A DNA stretch of 64,000 nucleotides from Bacteroidota bacterium (GTDB lineage Bacteria; Bacteroidota; Bacteroidia; Chitinophagales; Chitinophagaceae): contig JAKQGX010000003.1 of NCBI GenBank assembly GCA_029573235.1, forward strand, positions 5,001 to 69,000, written 5' to 3'. Position numbers and translations under genes: made by a program. Shown piece after piece: positions 50,540 through 61,026 of this stretch (position 1 is its first letter; every line of letters starts with the position of its first letter). Below the pieces are notes generated by a model. It was not told the origin of the DNA. It ran no database searches and worked only from the letters and a program-made list of their open reading frames with translations.

Positions 50540-51100
50540 TTATTTGTACTTATCATTCAATCGTAATCCTTGCATGATCATGGGTATTATTTTACTCAAT
50601 CGGTTTTGTTTAGTGGTTACTTGCTTTGCTTCATTGAGGTAAAGTATATATTCTTTCTGCCTGCCGGGAGTCAGTTTTTCAAAATTTGCTTTTAAGCTAT
50701 GGCTGCTCTCTATTGCATTTCTTAACAAATCTGGAATGGGTAAGGGGGTGAATTTTTCAGGTTTTATCTTCCATCCTTTTTTCTCTACTTCGATAGCTTC
50801 TTTGATGTATGCAATAATTTTCTTTTCGTCAATTTCTGCCATGCTGGTAAACCTCCATTGCCGTAACGATTTCGTCTTGCCTTCTTGCGCATTGACCAAT
50901 ACCTTGTATGTATCTTTTAGAAAAACACCATTATAAAACCAAAGTGTAAAGTAATTTTTGAAACCTCCATAACTCACTACATTTTTCCCATTGTAGGTAA
51001 ATACCTCAGCGCCCCATTTAATACTTTTTTCTAAAGGTAGTTTTGCAATGATAGATGCAAGTTTATCCAACTCTGTTGCCCATTGTGTGCCGTTTTGCAT
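50540..51100 (-). CDS. DUF1801 / YdeI-like protein
   Basis: IKWGAEVFTYNGKNVVSYGGFKNYFTLWFYNG (DUF1801); PIPDLLRNAIESSHSLKANFEKLTPGRQKEYILYLNEAKQVTTKQNRLSKII (YdeI/OmpD-associated). Confidence 0.82.
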   Translation of the reverse strand: MQNGTQWATELDKLASIIAKLPLEKSIKWGAEVFTYNGKNVVSYGGFKNYFTLWFYNGVFLKDTYKVLVNAQEGKTKSLRQWRFTSMAEIDEKKIIAYIKEAIEVEKKGWKIKPEKFTPLPIPDLLRNAIESSHSLKANFEKLTPGRQKEYILYLNEAKQVTTKQNRLSKIIPMIMQGLRLNDKYK

Positions 51101-51372
51101 AGCTGTGTTTATGTTTGTTGTTTAGTTCTACTATAGTTGGCAATTGGCGTATGATAACACAAAAAAGAATGGTAATTGTATTGTTATTATAAGCAAAAAG
51201 GTACATCATAATTTTAATTGATGTACTCGCCCAAACAATAAATTTACCTAAAGCAATAACGATAATAACCTATCCGGCAAAAAATAGTTATTCCATCGAA
51301 AGTGTATAATCGATATGGCTTGGGCAGCCAATTGGCACAAATATTTCCCTTTCAAATCCTACCTTCGTGCAC

Positions 51373-53670
51373 ATGCAGGATTACCTAAATGGGCTGAATG
51401 ATAAACAAAGAGAAGCCGTATTATTTACCGAAGGACCCTTGATGATAGTAGCCGGTGCCGGTAGTGGAAAGACCAAAGTTTTAACGACTCGTATTGCACA
51501 CTTGATGCAACAAGGTGTGGATGCTTTTAATATCCTGGCGCTCACTTTTACCAACAAAGCTGCCGCAGAAATGAAAGAGCGGATTGAACATATTCTTGGG
51601 AATCGGGAAGCAAGAAACTTATATATCGGAACCTTTCACTCGGTATTTGCTCGAATACTGCGTGCCGATGCGGACAAACTCGGGTACCCCAATAACTTTA
51701 CCATTTACGATACCGATGATGCCAAATCCATTATCAAAAGTATTATTCAAGACTTGCAATTAGACGACAAGCATTACAAACCCAGTTATGTATATGGTCG
51801 TATTTCGGCAGCAAAGAACAGCCTTATCAATGCCGCAGCTTATGCACAAGACCCGCAAATACAAAAGGAGGATGCCCGCAGCAATCGTCCGATGATGGGT
51901 ACAATATACGATGCATATGCCAAGCGTTGTTTTAAAAACGGGGCAATGGACTTTGACGATTTGCTTTTTAAAATGTATGAATTACTGGTGCTGTATCCGG
52001 AGGCATTGTCCAAATACCAACGACGGTTTAAATACATATTAATAGACGAGTATCAAGATACCAACCCGGCACAATATCAAATCATAAAAATGCTGGGGGC
52101 TATGCACGAGAATATATGTGTGGTGGGTGATGATGCCCAAAGTATCTATTCTTTCCGTGGTGCCACCATTCAAAACATCTTGCAATTTCAAGAAGATTAT
52201 GATGATGTAAAAATTGTAAAACTGGAACAAAATTATCGTAGTACACAATCGATACTAAACGTAGCCAATCACATTATCTCCAACAACAAACATCAAATAC
52301 CCAAAGAGCTTTGGACGAGCAATGATACCGGCGAAAAGATAACCCTGGTTCGCACTTTGACCGACAACGACGAAGGCAGGTTTATAGCCGACACCATTAT
52401 GGAAATGAAGTTGCGGCATCATTTTCATAACAAAGATTTTGTCATCCTATACCGCACCAATTCACAGTCTCGTTCCTTTGAAGAAAGTCTTCGGAGAATG
52501 AACATTAGTTACAAATTAGTGGGCGGAGTTTCTTTCTTTCAACGCAAAGAAATAAAGGACTTGTTGGCATACTTGCGTATCATCATCAACCCTCAAGACG
52601 AAGAAAACCTCAAACGAATTATCAACTATCCTACTCGTAGTATTGGCAAGACCAGTATCGACAAGCTGTTGGTGATGGCAAACGAAACCGGAAAAAGTTT
52701 TTGGGAAGTATTGCATGAACCCGAAGTTGCCGATATCAGGGGTGCTACCGCCAATGCGATAAAGAGTTTTGTGCTCATGATAAAAAGCTTTCAGACACAA
52801 TTGTCCACCCACAATGCTTATGATATAGCCTTTAATGTTGGTAAACGTACCGGATTGATAGCTGAATTGTTTAATGATAAATCAACTGAAGGGTTGGCAC
52901 GATATGAAAGCATTCAAGAATTACTCAATGCCATAAAAGAGTTTACCGAAACACCCGATGAAGAAGGAGAGTTGCACGAAAAAAGTCTGGGAGGGTACTT
53001 GCAACAAATCTCTTTGATGACGGATGTAGATAAAGACAATGATGAAAACGAAGACACTGTGAAGCTGATGACCATTCACGCTGCAAAAGGATTGGAGTTC
53101 CCATGTGTATTCTCTGTAGGGCTGGAAGAAAACTTATTTCCTAGCAGCATGAGCTTGTATGACCGTGCCGATTTAGAAGAAGAACGTCGATTGTTTTATG
53201 TAGCTGTAACCCGGGCCAAGCAACGACTTTGGGTAACCTATGCCGGCAGCCGTTATCGCTTTGGCAGCTTGATACAAAATGATCCTAGTCGCTTTCTTGA
53301 AGAGATTCCAAAGGAATATTTAGACCAAACCTTTACGGGCATGAGCAATCGTCCGGCTTCCAACATGAAAGGAGGCTTTGGCAGTACAACCCGAAACCGA
53401 TCAGAGTCGGCAACGCCACTGAAACGAATAGCCGATAAAATACAACAACAAAACAACCAGCAAACGCATACGCCTTCTCCGAAATTTCAAATAGCCGACC
53501 CAGCATCGCTGCAAGAAGGCATGAAAGTAGAACATCAAAAATTCGGATTCGGACAAATACAAACCATCGAAGGTAATATTAACAATCGTATTGCCACCAT
53601 TGACTTTGGAGCCGGACAAGGGATAAAAAAAATAATGCTGAACTATGCGAAACTCAGCATTACGGAATAA
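51373..53670 (+). CDS. UvrD/PcrA-family ATP-dependent DNA helicase
   Basis: LNDKQREAVLFTEGPLMIVAGAGSGKTKVLTTRIAHL, LTFTNKAAAEMKERI, YILIDEYQDTNPAQYQI, VVGDDAQSIYSFRGA, MTIHAAKGLEFPCVF, YVAVTRAKQRLWVTYA. Confidence 0.96.
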   Translation: MQDYLNGLNDKQREAVLFTEGPLMIVAGAGSGKTKVLTTRIAHLMQQGVDAFNILALTFTNKAAAEMKERIEHILGNREARNLYIGTFHSVFARILRADADKLGYPNNFTIYDTDDAKSIIKSIIQDLQLDDKHYKPSYVYGRISAAKNSLINAAAYAQDPQIQKEDARSNRPMMGTIYDAYAKRCFKNGAMDFDDLLFKMYELLVLYPEALSKYQRRFKYILIDEYQDTNPAQYQIIKMLGAMHENICVVGDDAQSIYSFRGATIQNILQFQEDYDDVKIVKLEQNYRSTQSILNVANHIISNNKHQIPKELWTSNDTGEKITLVRTLTDNDEGRFIADTIMEMKLRHHFHNKDFVILYRTNSQSRSFEESLRRMNISYKLVGGVSFFQRKEIKDLLAYLRIIINPQDEENLKRIINYPTRSIGKTSIDKLLVMANETGKSFWEVLHEPEVADIRGATANAIKSFVLMIKSFQTQLSTHNAYDIAFNVGKRTGLIAELFNDKSTEGLARYESIQELLNAIKEFTETPDEEGELHEKSLGGYLQQISLMTDVDKDNDENEDTVKLMTIHAAKGLEFPCVFSVGLEENLFPSSMSLYDRADLEEERRLFYVAVTRAKQRLWVTYAGSRYRFGSLIQNDPSRFLEEIPKEYLDQTFTGMSNRPASNMKGGFGSTTRNRSESATPLKRIADKIQQQNNQQTHTPSPKFQIADPASLQEGMKVEHQKFGFGQIQTIEGNINNRIATIDFGAGQGIKKIMLNYAKLSITE

Positions 53671-53700
53671 GCTTATCAACAATACATCTACCCTGTATTC

Positions 53701-53739
53701 ATACAAAAGCCCGATTCATAGAACCGGGCTTTTTTGTAT
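53701..53739. terminator. Bidirectional terminator between the helicase gene and the efflux operon
   Basis: atacaaaagcccg...cgggcttttttgtat inverted repeat between convergent genes. Confidence 0.85.
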
Positions 53740-53748
53740 CATAAAGAT

Positions 53749-55176
53749 CTATTGCCAACCACCACCTAAGGCTCGGTACATGGCAATGCGAGCATTCAGT
53801 TGTTGCATTCTGATTTCAACAAGATCCATCTTCGATTCCAATGCTTCTCGTTGTGTAGTTAATATCTCGATATAGTCTGCACGTGCCGATTTGTAAAGGT
53901 TATCGGCAATTAAAATAGACTGTGTTAAGATGTTAACTTCACGAGATTTGGTATCATAGCTTTTACTGAGATTGTCATTTTTGGCTAATTGATTTACGAC
54001 TTCAACATAAGCATTCAGAATACGTTGCTCATAATTATATGCTGCCTGAATCTGTTTGGCATTCGCACTGTTGTAGGCTGCTTTAATGGCATTTCTATTA
54101 ATCAATGGAGCCATCAAATCGCCCGCAAGCGAGTAGATAATTGATTCAGGATTTATTAAAAATTGAGGATGAAATGCATTGAATCCCACACCCGACTGAA
54201 TGTTCAAAGACGGAAAGAAATTCGCTCTTGCCACTTTCACATCCAGTTTAGCTGCTTCCAAGTTCAACTCAGCAAGCCGTACATCGGGTCGATTGACCAA
54301 GAGCTGCGAAGGCACCCCTTCATGCAAAGGGAATACCACAAGATCGTTAAGGCGCGAAGGCTCCACAGGAATATGCTGTGGGAAACGCCCTACTAAATAA
54401 TTAATTTTGTTCTCTGTTTCTGTTATCCGCTGCTTGATGTCGTACTGAAGGTTTTGCGTATGCAGCAACTGTGCTTCAAAACGGTTGACAGCAAGTTCAT
54501 TGGCTTTGGCGGATTCTTTTTGAAGTTGGATAACGTGCAAGGCATTCGCTTGTATGTCCACATTCTTATTGATAATGTCCAACATATTGTTGAGTGCAAC
54601 CAATTCATAATACGAGCCGGCAATCTCTGCAACCAACTGCGTGACCATATAGTTTTTCCCTTGCTGGCTGGCGAGGTATCGCAGCATTGCCGCCTTCTTT
54701 GCATTGTGCAACTTCCTCCATATATCTACCTCCCAAGAAGCCGCTGCTCTAAGTTGAAATTCACTATTCGACAGCAATGCCTCTCGATTGGTAGTGGCGT
54801 TCGTGTTTTCAGTTACGGATTCTTTCCAAGTATAATGTCCGTCTTTATCGTATCCGGCACCGGCTTTCAAGCCTACAAAGGGCAGGTATTCTCCCTTTCT
54901 TACCCTCACTTCATTCCTGCTGATAGCTATCTCTTGCAAGGTCATCTGTAGCTCCTGATTTTTTTGCAAAGCAGTATCAATGAGTGCAACGAGGATTGGG
55001 TCGGAGAAATAGCTCCGCCACGAGATGGAAGCATTATTTGCAGTGTCCTGAGTGCCCCTGTAAGTGGACGGTGTAGTGCGGTTCTCATTTTTTGCAAAAT
55101 GTTGCGGCAAGTTGCAGCCCCACAGCAATAGCCATACGGGAATGAGGAATGCTCGTTTATTAATTCTTGTGTTCAT
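53749..55176 (-). CDS. TolC-family outer membrane efflux lipoprotein
   Basis: Lipobox WLLLWGCN; NRPDVRLAELNLEAAKLDVKVARANFFPSLNIQSGVGF; downstream of the RND permease. Confidence 0.92.
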   Translation of the reverse strand: MNTRINKRAFLIPVWLLLWGCNLPQHFAKNENRTTPSTYRGTQDTANNASISWRSYFSDPILVALIDTALQKNQELQMTLQEIAISRNEVRVRKGEYLPFVGLKAGAGYDKDGHYTWKESVTENTNATTNREALLSNSEFQLRAAASWEVDIWRKLHNAKKAAMLRYLASQQGKNYMVTQLVAEIAGSYYELVALNNMLDIINKNVDIQANALHVIQLQKESAKANELAVNRFEAQLLHTQNLQYDIKQRITETENKINYLVGRFPQHIPVEPSRLNDLVVFPLHEGVPSQLLVNRPDVRLAELNLEAAKLDVKVARANFFPSLNIQSGVGFNAFHPQFLINPESIIYSLAGDLMAPLINRNAIKAAYNSANAKQIQAAYNYEQRILNAYVEVVNQLAKNDNLSKSYDTKSREVNILTQSILIADNLYKSARADYIEILTTQREALESKMDLVEIRMQQLNARIAMYRALGGGWQ

Positions 55177-58100
55177 TTCTTTTTAAGATTTTCAAAAGGA
55201 TATTTTTTATTCTTTTCGTTTGAGCTTCTTCAGAACTGCTACCCACAATGTCTTCCGTAAGGGAGCGCTCGTCTTCATCTTTTATAAGCTGACGACCTTC
55301 TGCGAGGCTGCCAAATATGTAGTACAATCCGGGTACGATGACTACGCCAAAAAGGGTTCCGAAAAGCATACCTCCCAAAGCAGAAGCGCCAATGGTACGA
55401 TTGCCCACGGCTCCCGGTCCGGATGCGAGCACCAAGGGAATGAGCCCGGCAATGAAGGCAAAAGATGTCATCAGAATGGGGCGAAAACGCACGCGAGCAC
55501 CTTCGATAGCAGCTTCCAAAACAGTGGCACCTTGATGGTGTTTTTGTACGGCAAATTCTACAATCAATACAGCATTCTTACCCAACAAGCCAATAAGCAT
55601 AATCAACCCGATTTGGGCATAGATATCATTGGCAAGCCCTAAGCCTTTGAGTAATAAAAAAGAGCCAAACACACCTCCCGGCAACGATAGTAATACCGCC
55701 AAAGGGATAATGAAACTCTCATACTGCGCTGCCAGCACGATGTACACAAATACCAATACCACGATGAAAATATACAGCGCTTCATTACCACGGTTAGCTT
55801 CGTCGTAAGACAATCCTTCCCAAGCAATATCATAACCTTTGGGCAATGACGTATGGGCTACTTCTCGTATCGCCTCGATGGCATCAGCACTGGTATAACC
55901 CTTTGCCGGCAACCCTCTGATGGAAGAAGACGTGTATAAATTAAAGCGCGTGATTTCATTCGGGCCTTGTGTTTTTTTCAAATGCATAAACGCTGAATAA
56001 GGCACCATTTCATCTCGGTCATTTTTCACATACAGGTTGAGGATATCCGAAGGTTGCTTGCGAAATTGCGGATCCAATTGGGTATAAACTTTATAATAAT
56101 TATTGAACCGGATAAAACCCTGCTCGTAGGTACTACCAATGAGAATATTCAAATTCTCCATAGCCTTGCCGATGGATACACCTTTCTGCATAGCCATTTG
56201 GTTGTCGATGACTAATTCGTATTGTGGGTAATTGGCTGCATAAAAAGTAAACAAGCCGGTAAGCTCTTTTCGTTTGCGAAGTGCATTCATAAATTCTTTA
56301 TTCACCTTATCAAACTCTTGATAATCCACATCACTGCTTTTATCCAACAAACGCAACGAAAAACCGTCAGAAGAACCATAGCCCGGAACCGCAGGTGGTT
56401 CAAAAAACTCGATGACAGCACCCAAGTCTTTGGTCTTTTCTTCCAACTCTTCAATAATCTTCTTTACGGGCGGGCGTTCCGACCAATCTATTAAGTTTAT
56501 CAAACAGGTACCGGCATTGGAGCCACGTCCTTCTGTAAGAATTTCATAACCGGCTAAGGAGGTCACAGAGGAAACCCCCTTTACGGTTTTGGCTATCGCT
56601 TGCAATTCTCTGGATATGGCATTGGTTCTTTCCAATGTAGTACCCGGCGGTGTTTGGATAACAGCATATACCTGCCCTTGGTCTTCACTGGGTATAAACC
56701 CTGTGGGTAAGATTTTATTGACCGAGAAAATGCCGAAAGCAAAAGCTATCAACACGCCAAAAGTGAGTACCCGACGATGGATGATGAGTTGCAAGAATTT
56801 TGTGTAACGACCGGTTAGTTTTTCAAACTTCCGATTAAACCAATCAATGAATAGCTGTGCCGGTGCTTTTCGTTTGGGTTTGCCGTGATTATTTTTCAGA
56901 ATCATGGCACAAAGCACCGGAGTGAGCGTAAGTGCTACCAAGCCTGATAGCACAATAGCGCTAGCCATTGTAATGGAGAACTGTCGATAAAAAACACCCA
57001 CGGGACCGGTCATGAACGATAGAGGCACAAACACGGCAGTCATAATGAGTGTAATAGCGATGATGGCACCGCTGATTTCACCAATTACTTTTTTAACGGC
57101 ATTGTAGGGCGATAAATGTTCTTCTTCCATCTTCGCATGTACGGCTTCTACTACCACAATGGCGTCATCCACCACAATACCGATAGCTAACACGAGCGCA
57201 AATAGCGTTATCAGGTTGATGCTAAGCCCGAATAGTTGCATGCATATAAAAGCGCCTATCAACGAAACCGGAACCGCCAAGATGGGAATAAGCGTGGAGC
57301 GCCAATCGCCGAGGAATAAAAATACCACAAGGGCTACCAACACAAATGCTTCGAAGAGGGTATGCAACACCTTCTCAACCGAGGCATCTACAAACTTTGA
57401 TACATCATAATTGATTTCATAATCCATGCCCGGTGGGAAGTCCTTTTTCAGTTCTTCCAATTTCTTTTTAACATTTTCAATCACCTTGCTGGCATTGCTT
57501 CCCGGTATTTGTTTTAATACCAACGATGCAGAAGGATAACCGTCTTTATTGGAATAAATATCTACAAACTCGCTGCCCACTTCTACATCAGCAATATCAC
57601 GCAGCTTGAGGAGCTCGCCATTCGGATTGGCTTTTACAACAATGTCTTCATACTCTTCGGGTTTGTTGTACCAACCTTTGTAAGTGAAAACATACTCTTG
57701 TGATTGCGCCACCTTTCCGGAGCTCAAGCCTACCCTGCCCGGGCGTCCTAAGACACTTTGATCATCGATAGCTTTTAATACCTCATCTGCTGAAACATTG
57801 TAGGCACGCATTCTGTCGGGCTTTAACCACACTCGTATGGCAAAGGCACGGCTCCCCAATGCGATAGCACGTCCCATACCGCTGATGCGTTGTATCTCCG
57901 GCAGTATATACGTTTGCGCATAGTTGAACAGAAATTTCTCATCGGCATTTTTATGTGTGCTGAAAAGGTTTACATACATCAACATACTGGGTTGAATGGG
58001 AGTAATGACTACCCCTTCGCGCTGCACCAATGGGGGCAGGTTGCTCATCACTTGGTCTACTCTGGTTTTTACGTTCACCACTGCGGCATTGGGGTCGGTG

Positions 58101-58390
58101 CCGGGCTCGAAAACTACTTGCACCGTTGCCTCACTGGCACTGGTAGCATCAGAGATAATGTATTGCATACCTTGTACACCGTTGATGGCACGCTCCAATA
58201 AGGTGACGGTTGATTTTACCAATACCTCTGCATTGGAACCCGGAAACTCAATAAAGATGTTGACTCTGGGTGGGGCGATATCCGGAAATTGCGCAACCGG
58301 ACGGGTGGTAATCGCCAGAATACCCATAAAAATAATGCCCAACGAAATGGCAATAGCCAATACGGGCCGTTGAATGAATTTATTAAACAT
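55160..58390 (-). CDS. RND efflux permease, HAE1 (AcrB/MexB) type
   Basis: MFNKFIQRPVLAIAISLGIIFMGILAI, FPGSNAEVLVKSTVTLLERAINGVQGMQYI, VDDAIVVVEAVHAKMEEE, GLIMLIGLLGKNAVLIVEFA. Confidence 0.95.
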   Translation of the reverse strand: MFNKFIQRPVLAIAISLGIIFMGILAITTRPVAQFPDIAPPRVNIFIEFPGSNAEVLVKSTVTLLERAINGVQGMQYIISDATSASEATVQVVFEPGTDPNAAVVNVKTRVDQVMSNLPPLVQREGVVITPIQPSMLMYVNLFSTHKNADEKFLFNYAQTYILPEIQRISGMGRAIALGSRAFAIRVWLKPDRMRAYNVSADEVLKAIDDQSVLGRPGRVGLSSGKVAQSQEYVFTYKGWYNKPEEYEDIVVKANPNGELLKLRDIADVEVGSEFVDIYSNKDGYPSASLVLKQIPGSNASKVIENVKKKLEELKKDFPPGMDYEINYDVSKFVDASVEKVLHTLFEAFVLVALVVFLFLGDWRSTLIPILAVPVSLIGAFICMQLFGLSINLITLFALVLAIGIVVDDAIVVVEAVHAKMEEEHLSPYNAVKKVIGEISGAIIAITLIMTAVFVPLSFMTGPVGVFYRQFSITMASAIVLSGLVALTLTPVLCAMILKNNHGKPKRKAPAQLFIDWFNRKFEKLTGRYTKFLQLIIHRRVLTFGVLIAFAFGIFSVNKILPTGFIPSEDQGQVYAVIQTPPGTTLERTNAISRELQAIAKTVKGVSSVTSLAGYEILTEGRGSNAGTCLINLIDWSERPPVKKIIEELEEKTKDLGAVIEFFEPPAVPGYGSSDGFSLRLLDKSSDVDYQEFDKVNKEFMNALRKRKELTGLFTFYAANYPQYELVIDNQMAMQKGVSIGKAMENLNILIGSTYEQGFIRFNNYYKVYTQLDPQFRKQPSDILNLYVKNDRDEMVPYSAFMHLKKTQGPNEITRFNLYTSSSIRGLPAKGYTSADAIEAIREVAHTSLPKGYDIAWEGLSYDEANRGNEALYIFIVVLVFVYIVLAAQYESFIIPLAVLLSLPGGVFGSFLLLKGLGLANDIYAQIGLIMLIGLLGKNAVLIVEFAVQKHHQGATVLEAAIEGARVRFRPILMTSFAFIAGLIPLVLASGPGAVGNRTIGASALGGMLFGTLFGVVIVPGLYYIFGSLAEGRQLIKDEDERSLTEDIVGSSSEEAQTKRIKNILLKILKRNEHKN

Positions 58391-58413
58391 ATGGATAGCT
58401 TTTTTAAGGGTGA

Positions 58414-59499
58414 TTACTCGGCGTGAAGTTGTCCTAATGCATCAATCACTTTTCTTGGTTCTATAAAATCGACACTGATTTTATCATTGTTCTTCACCTT
58501 TCGCAGCCCGTCGATCAATATTTTGTCGGTGACCTGCAGACCCGATGTAACCGTGTATAGATGCGGCATTTCAACCCCAATAGTTATTTCTTTGGATGTA
58601 ACACGGTGGTTATTATCTACAACAAAAACGTACTTCTTATCCAATATATCGAAGGTGGCTTTTTGAGGGATGACCATGGCTCGTTTCAATTGCACCGGCA
58701 TCAGGATATTGCCAGTTTCGCCATGTCGCAATATTTTGGAGGGATTGGGGAAGGTAGCTCGGAAAGCGATGTTGCCCGTTTCGTTGTTGAACTCGGCTTC
58801 TATCGTTTCTATTTTTCCGGTATGGTCAAATACTTCACCGTTGGCCATTTGCAGCTCTACCTTGATGCCTGTGTCCGACTTGGCTCTGGTAGCATAATCC
58901 AAATATTCTACTTCGGGTACATTAAAGTAAACCCACATCTTACTATTGTCCGATAAGGAGGTAAGCAATTCGCCTTCATCTACCAAACTACCCAACCGAA
59001 CGCTAAAACGATCAATGATACCATCAAATGGGGCTCTGATTTCAGTGAATTTTAAATGAGTGTGTGCCAGTGAAAGCTCAGCATTGGCTTTGTCCAATTT
59101 TGCTTTGGCAAGTGCCAGTTCGTTGGAAGAAACAATATTACTATCTGCCAATCGTTTGGTATTGGCATATTCGATACCTGCGAAATTGGCTTCAGCAGCG
59201 GCTCGCTGAGCTTCGGCTTTATACACCGCCGGACGTATTTGAAAAAGCAGTTGTCCCGCTTTTACAGGCTGTCCTTCGTCCACAAAAATCTGTTCAATAT
59301 AGCCTTTCTCTAACGCTCTTAACTCGATGTGTTGTATGGAGCGGATTTGACAAACGTATTCTTTCTTGATAAAAGTGTCGATAAGGATGGGGCTGGATAC
59401 GGGGAATTTTTCTGCTGCTTCGTGCTTTTGTTCTGTTTTACAACTGGAAATACTGCTCATAGCCATATAGAGGCCTATCAGCATGCAAATATTTTTCAT
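58414..59499 (-). CDS. RND efflux periplasmic adaptor (MFP) lipoprotein
   Basis: EYVCQIRSIQHIELRALEKGYIEQIFVDEGQPVKAGQLLFQI; THLKFTEIRAPFDGIIDRF; upstream of the RND permease. Confidence 0.93.
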   Translation of the reverse strand: MKNICMLIGLYMAMSSISSCKTEQKHEAAEKFPVSSPILIDTFIKKEYVCQIRSIQHIELRALEKGYIEQIFVDEGQPVKAGQLLFQIRPAVYKAEAQRAAAEANFAGIEYANTKRLADSNIVSSNELALAKAKLDKANAELSLAHTHLKFTEIRAPFDGIIDRFSVRLGSLVDEGELLTSLSDNSKMWVYFNVPEVEYLDYATRAKSDTGIKVELQMANGEVFDHTGKIETIEAEFNNETGNIAFRATFPNPSKILRHGETGNILMPVQLKRAMVIPQKATFDILDKKYVFVVDNNHRVTSKEITIGVEMPHLYTVTSGLQVTDKILIDGLRKVKNNDKISVDFIEPRKVIDALGQLHAE

Positions 59500-59642
59500 G
59501 ATTTATATTTTGACCCGAAATGGGTTACTGAGAGAGAATGGAATAAACTGATACAAAAAAATAGATGACGCGCTCTTCGTATCTGGTGTTACAGATAAGC
59601 GTGCCACAACTGGAAGGGCAATAACTTGCCACGAAAAACGTA

Positions 59643-60020
59643 TCAGACTTTTATAACCCGAATCAAAATATAGAGGGGTGACGGCTTTGCAGTAATCTTT
59701 GCCGCCATCTGCAACTGATAAAATAATGAGTTATCAAATTGCTGGGGTATGCTAGGATGGAAAACAGAACCCAATGCAATCGTTGTTTTTTGGGGAAAAG
59801 TAGGGGGCGTTTCATCCTCCACTTCCATCTCGCCAATGTCGAAAAACAAAGGGGCATGCTGCTGCTGAGAAATGAGAAAGGTGACCTGACCACTTGCCCC
59901 ATCCGTTTGTGTGATGCTCGACTTGGCCTTCAGCACGGACTCCTGCAGCGAACTTGCCGGATAAGTAATGCCGACAAAAAACAGTAGGAGCGGTAGGAGT
60001 AATAGATACAACCTTTTCAT
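59643..60020 (-). CDS. Small hypothetical secreted protein
   Basis: Signal-peptide-like [23 protein letters not shown] then about 100 aa of unrecognised sequence; same strand as the RND operon. Confidence 0.55.
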   Translation of the reverse strand: MKRLYLLLLPLLLFFVGITYPASSLQESVLKAKSSITQTDGASGQVTFLISQQQHAPLFFDIGEMEVEDETPPTFPQKTTIALGSVFHPSIPQQFDNSLFYQLQMAAKITAKPSPLYILIRVIKV

Positions 60021-60267
60021 GTAAGGAGGCAAAAGTATTTATTCCTTTCGGAGTAGTGAAGCCTACAATGTTAAATAATTGATAGAAGTATTTTCGATAT
60101 GGATGTTGCAAGCATTGAGGAGGGTTGAATGTCGGTAGAAGGTTACGTATATTTGAGAATTGGCAGCAAGTTTTATTTTTGAAAAAGGAGGTTGCCACCA
60201 CCCATATTCGTTTTCGCCTTGAGGCGAAACAAAAATAAAACCAGCTTCCAACAGGCAGTTTGGCAAA

Positions 60268-60416
60268 ATGGCGGGTTAAGTGCTAAATTCAAGTTCAGTT
60301 CTTCGATTGAACTTTTGTGCAACACTGAACATTTGTGCTCCGATTTCCGCCACATCGCCAAGTCAAACCCGTTATCAGTCTGCATTAATAGCGACACCAC
60401 AAAAAAATAAAAGAAA
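60268..60416. repeat. Structured, cassette-like intergenic element upstream of the GNAT gene
   Basis: tggcgggttaag ... aagttca/tgaactt hairpin, direct repeat gaac(t/a)tttgtgc at 60309 and 60327, ccgcca and aaacccgtta complementary to tggcgggtt. Confidence 0.4.
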
Positions 60417-60956
60417 ATGACCGTTTTAGAATACCCAACCATAAAGACAGAAAGACTCTTGCTAAGACAATTTGTAGATAGTGACCTTGAGAATGTTTAC
60501 AAAGGACTATCAAACCCTGAGATCATTAAATATTACGGAGTAAGTTACAAGACACTTGAAGACACAAAAGCCCAAATGCAATTTTTTGCAGATTTAGTAA
60601 ATGAAGGAACAGGAATTTGGTGGGCAGTTTGCTCATTGGACAATAAAACTTTTTATGGAGCAGGCGGACTTAACAGTTTAAGCAAAGAACACAAAAAAGC
60701 AGAAATAGGATTTTGGCTTTTGAAAGAGTTTTGGGGACAAGGTATTATGACAGAGGTAATGCCGATAATCTGCCATTACGGTTTTGACCGCTTAGGGCTA
60801 CACAGAATAGAAGGACTTGTAGAGTCTGACAACTTGAACTGCAAAAACGCAATGAAAAAACTTGACTTCCATCATGAAGGAACTATGAAAGACTGCGAAA
60901 TAAAGAATGGAAAGTTTATAAGTTTGGACATTTATGCTAAAATAAAAAATGATTAA
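60417..60956 (+). CDS. GNAT family N-acetyltransferase (RimJ/RimL-like)
   Basis: TIKTERLLLRQFVDSDLENVYKGLSNPEI, AEIGFWLLKEFWGQGIMTEVMPIICHYGFDRLGLHRIEGLVESDNLNCKNAMKKLDFHHEGTMKD. Confidence 0.95.
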   Translation: MTVLEYPTIKTERLLLRQFVDSDLENVYKGLSNPEIIKYYGVSYKTLEDTKAQMQFFADLVNEGTGIWWAVCSLDNKTFYGAGGLNSLSKEHKKAEIGFWLLKEFWGQGIMTEVMPIICHYGFDRLGLHRIEGLVESDNLNCKNAMKKLDFHHEGTMKDCEIKNGKFISLDIYAKIKND

Positions 60957-60984
60957 TCACAGCCGTATTAAAAAATGCCGAAAC

Positions 60985-61026
60985 GCTACCTAGGTTTTAC
61001 CAATAGTAAAGCTGGGTGGCTTTTTT
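60985..61026 (+). terminator. Rho-independent terminator of the GNAT gene
   Basis: gctacctag...ctgggtggc stem (with G-T pairs) followed by tttttt. Confidence 0.7.

Noticed and set aside
50540-51100. YdeI-like gene as bacteriocin-immunity part of a toxin system
   Set aside because: No bacteriocin or toxin gene nearby; DUF1801/YdeI proteins are commonly stand-alone.
60063-60442. Minus-strand ORFs across the cassette-like element
   Set aside because: No protein-like motifs, and they run through structured non-coding sequence.
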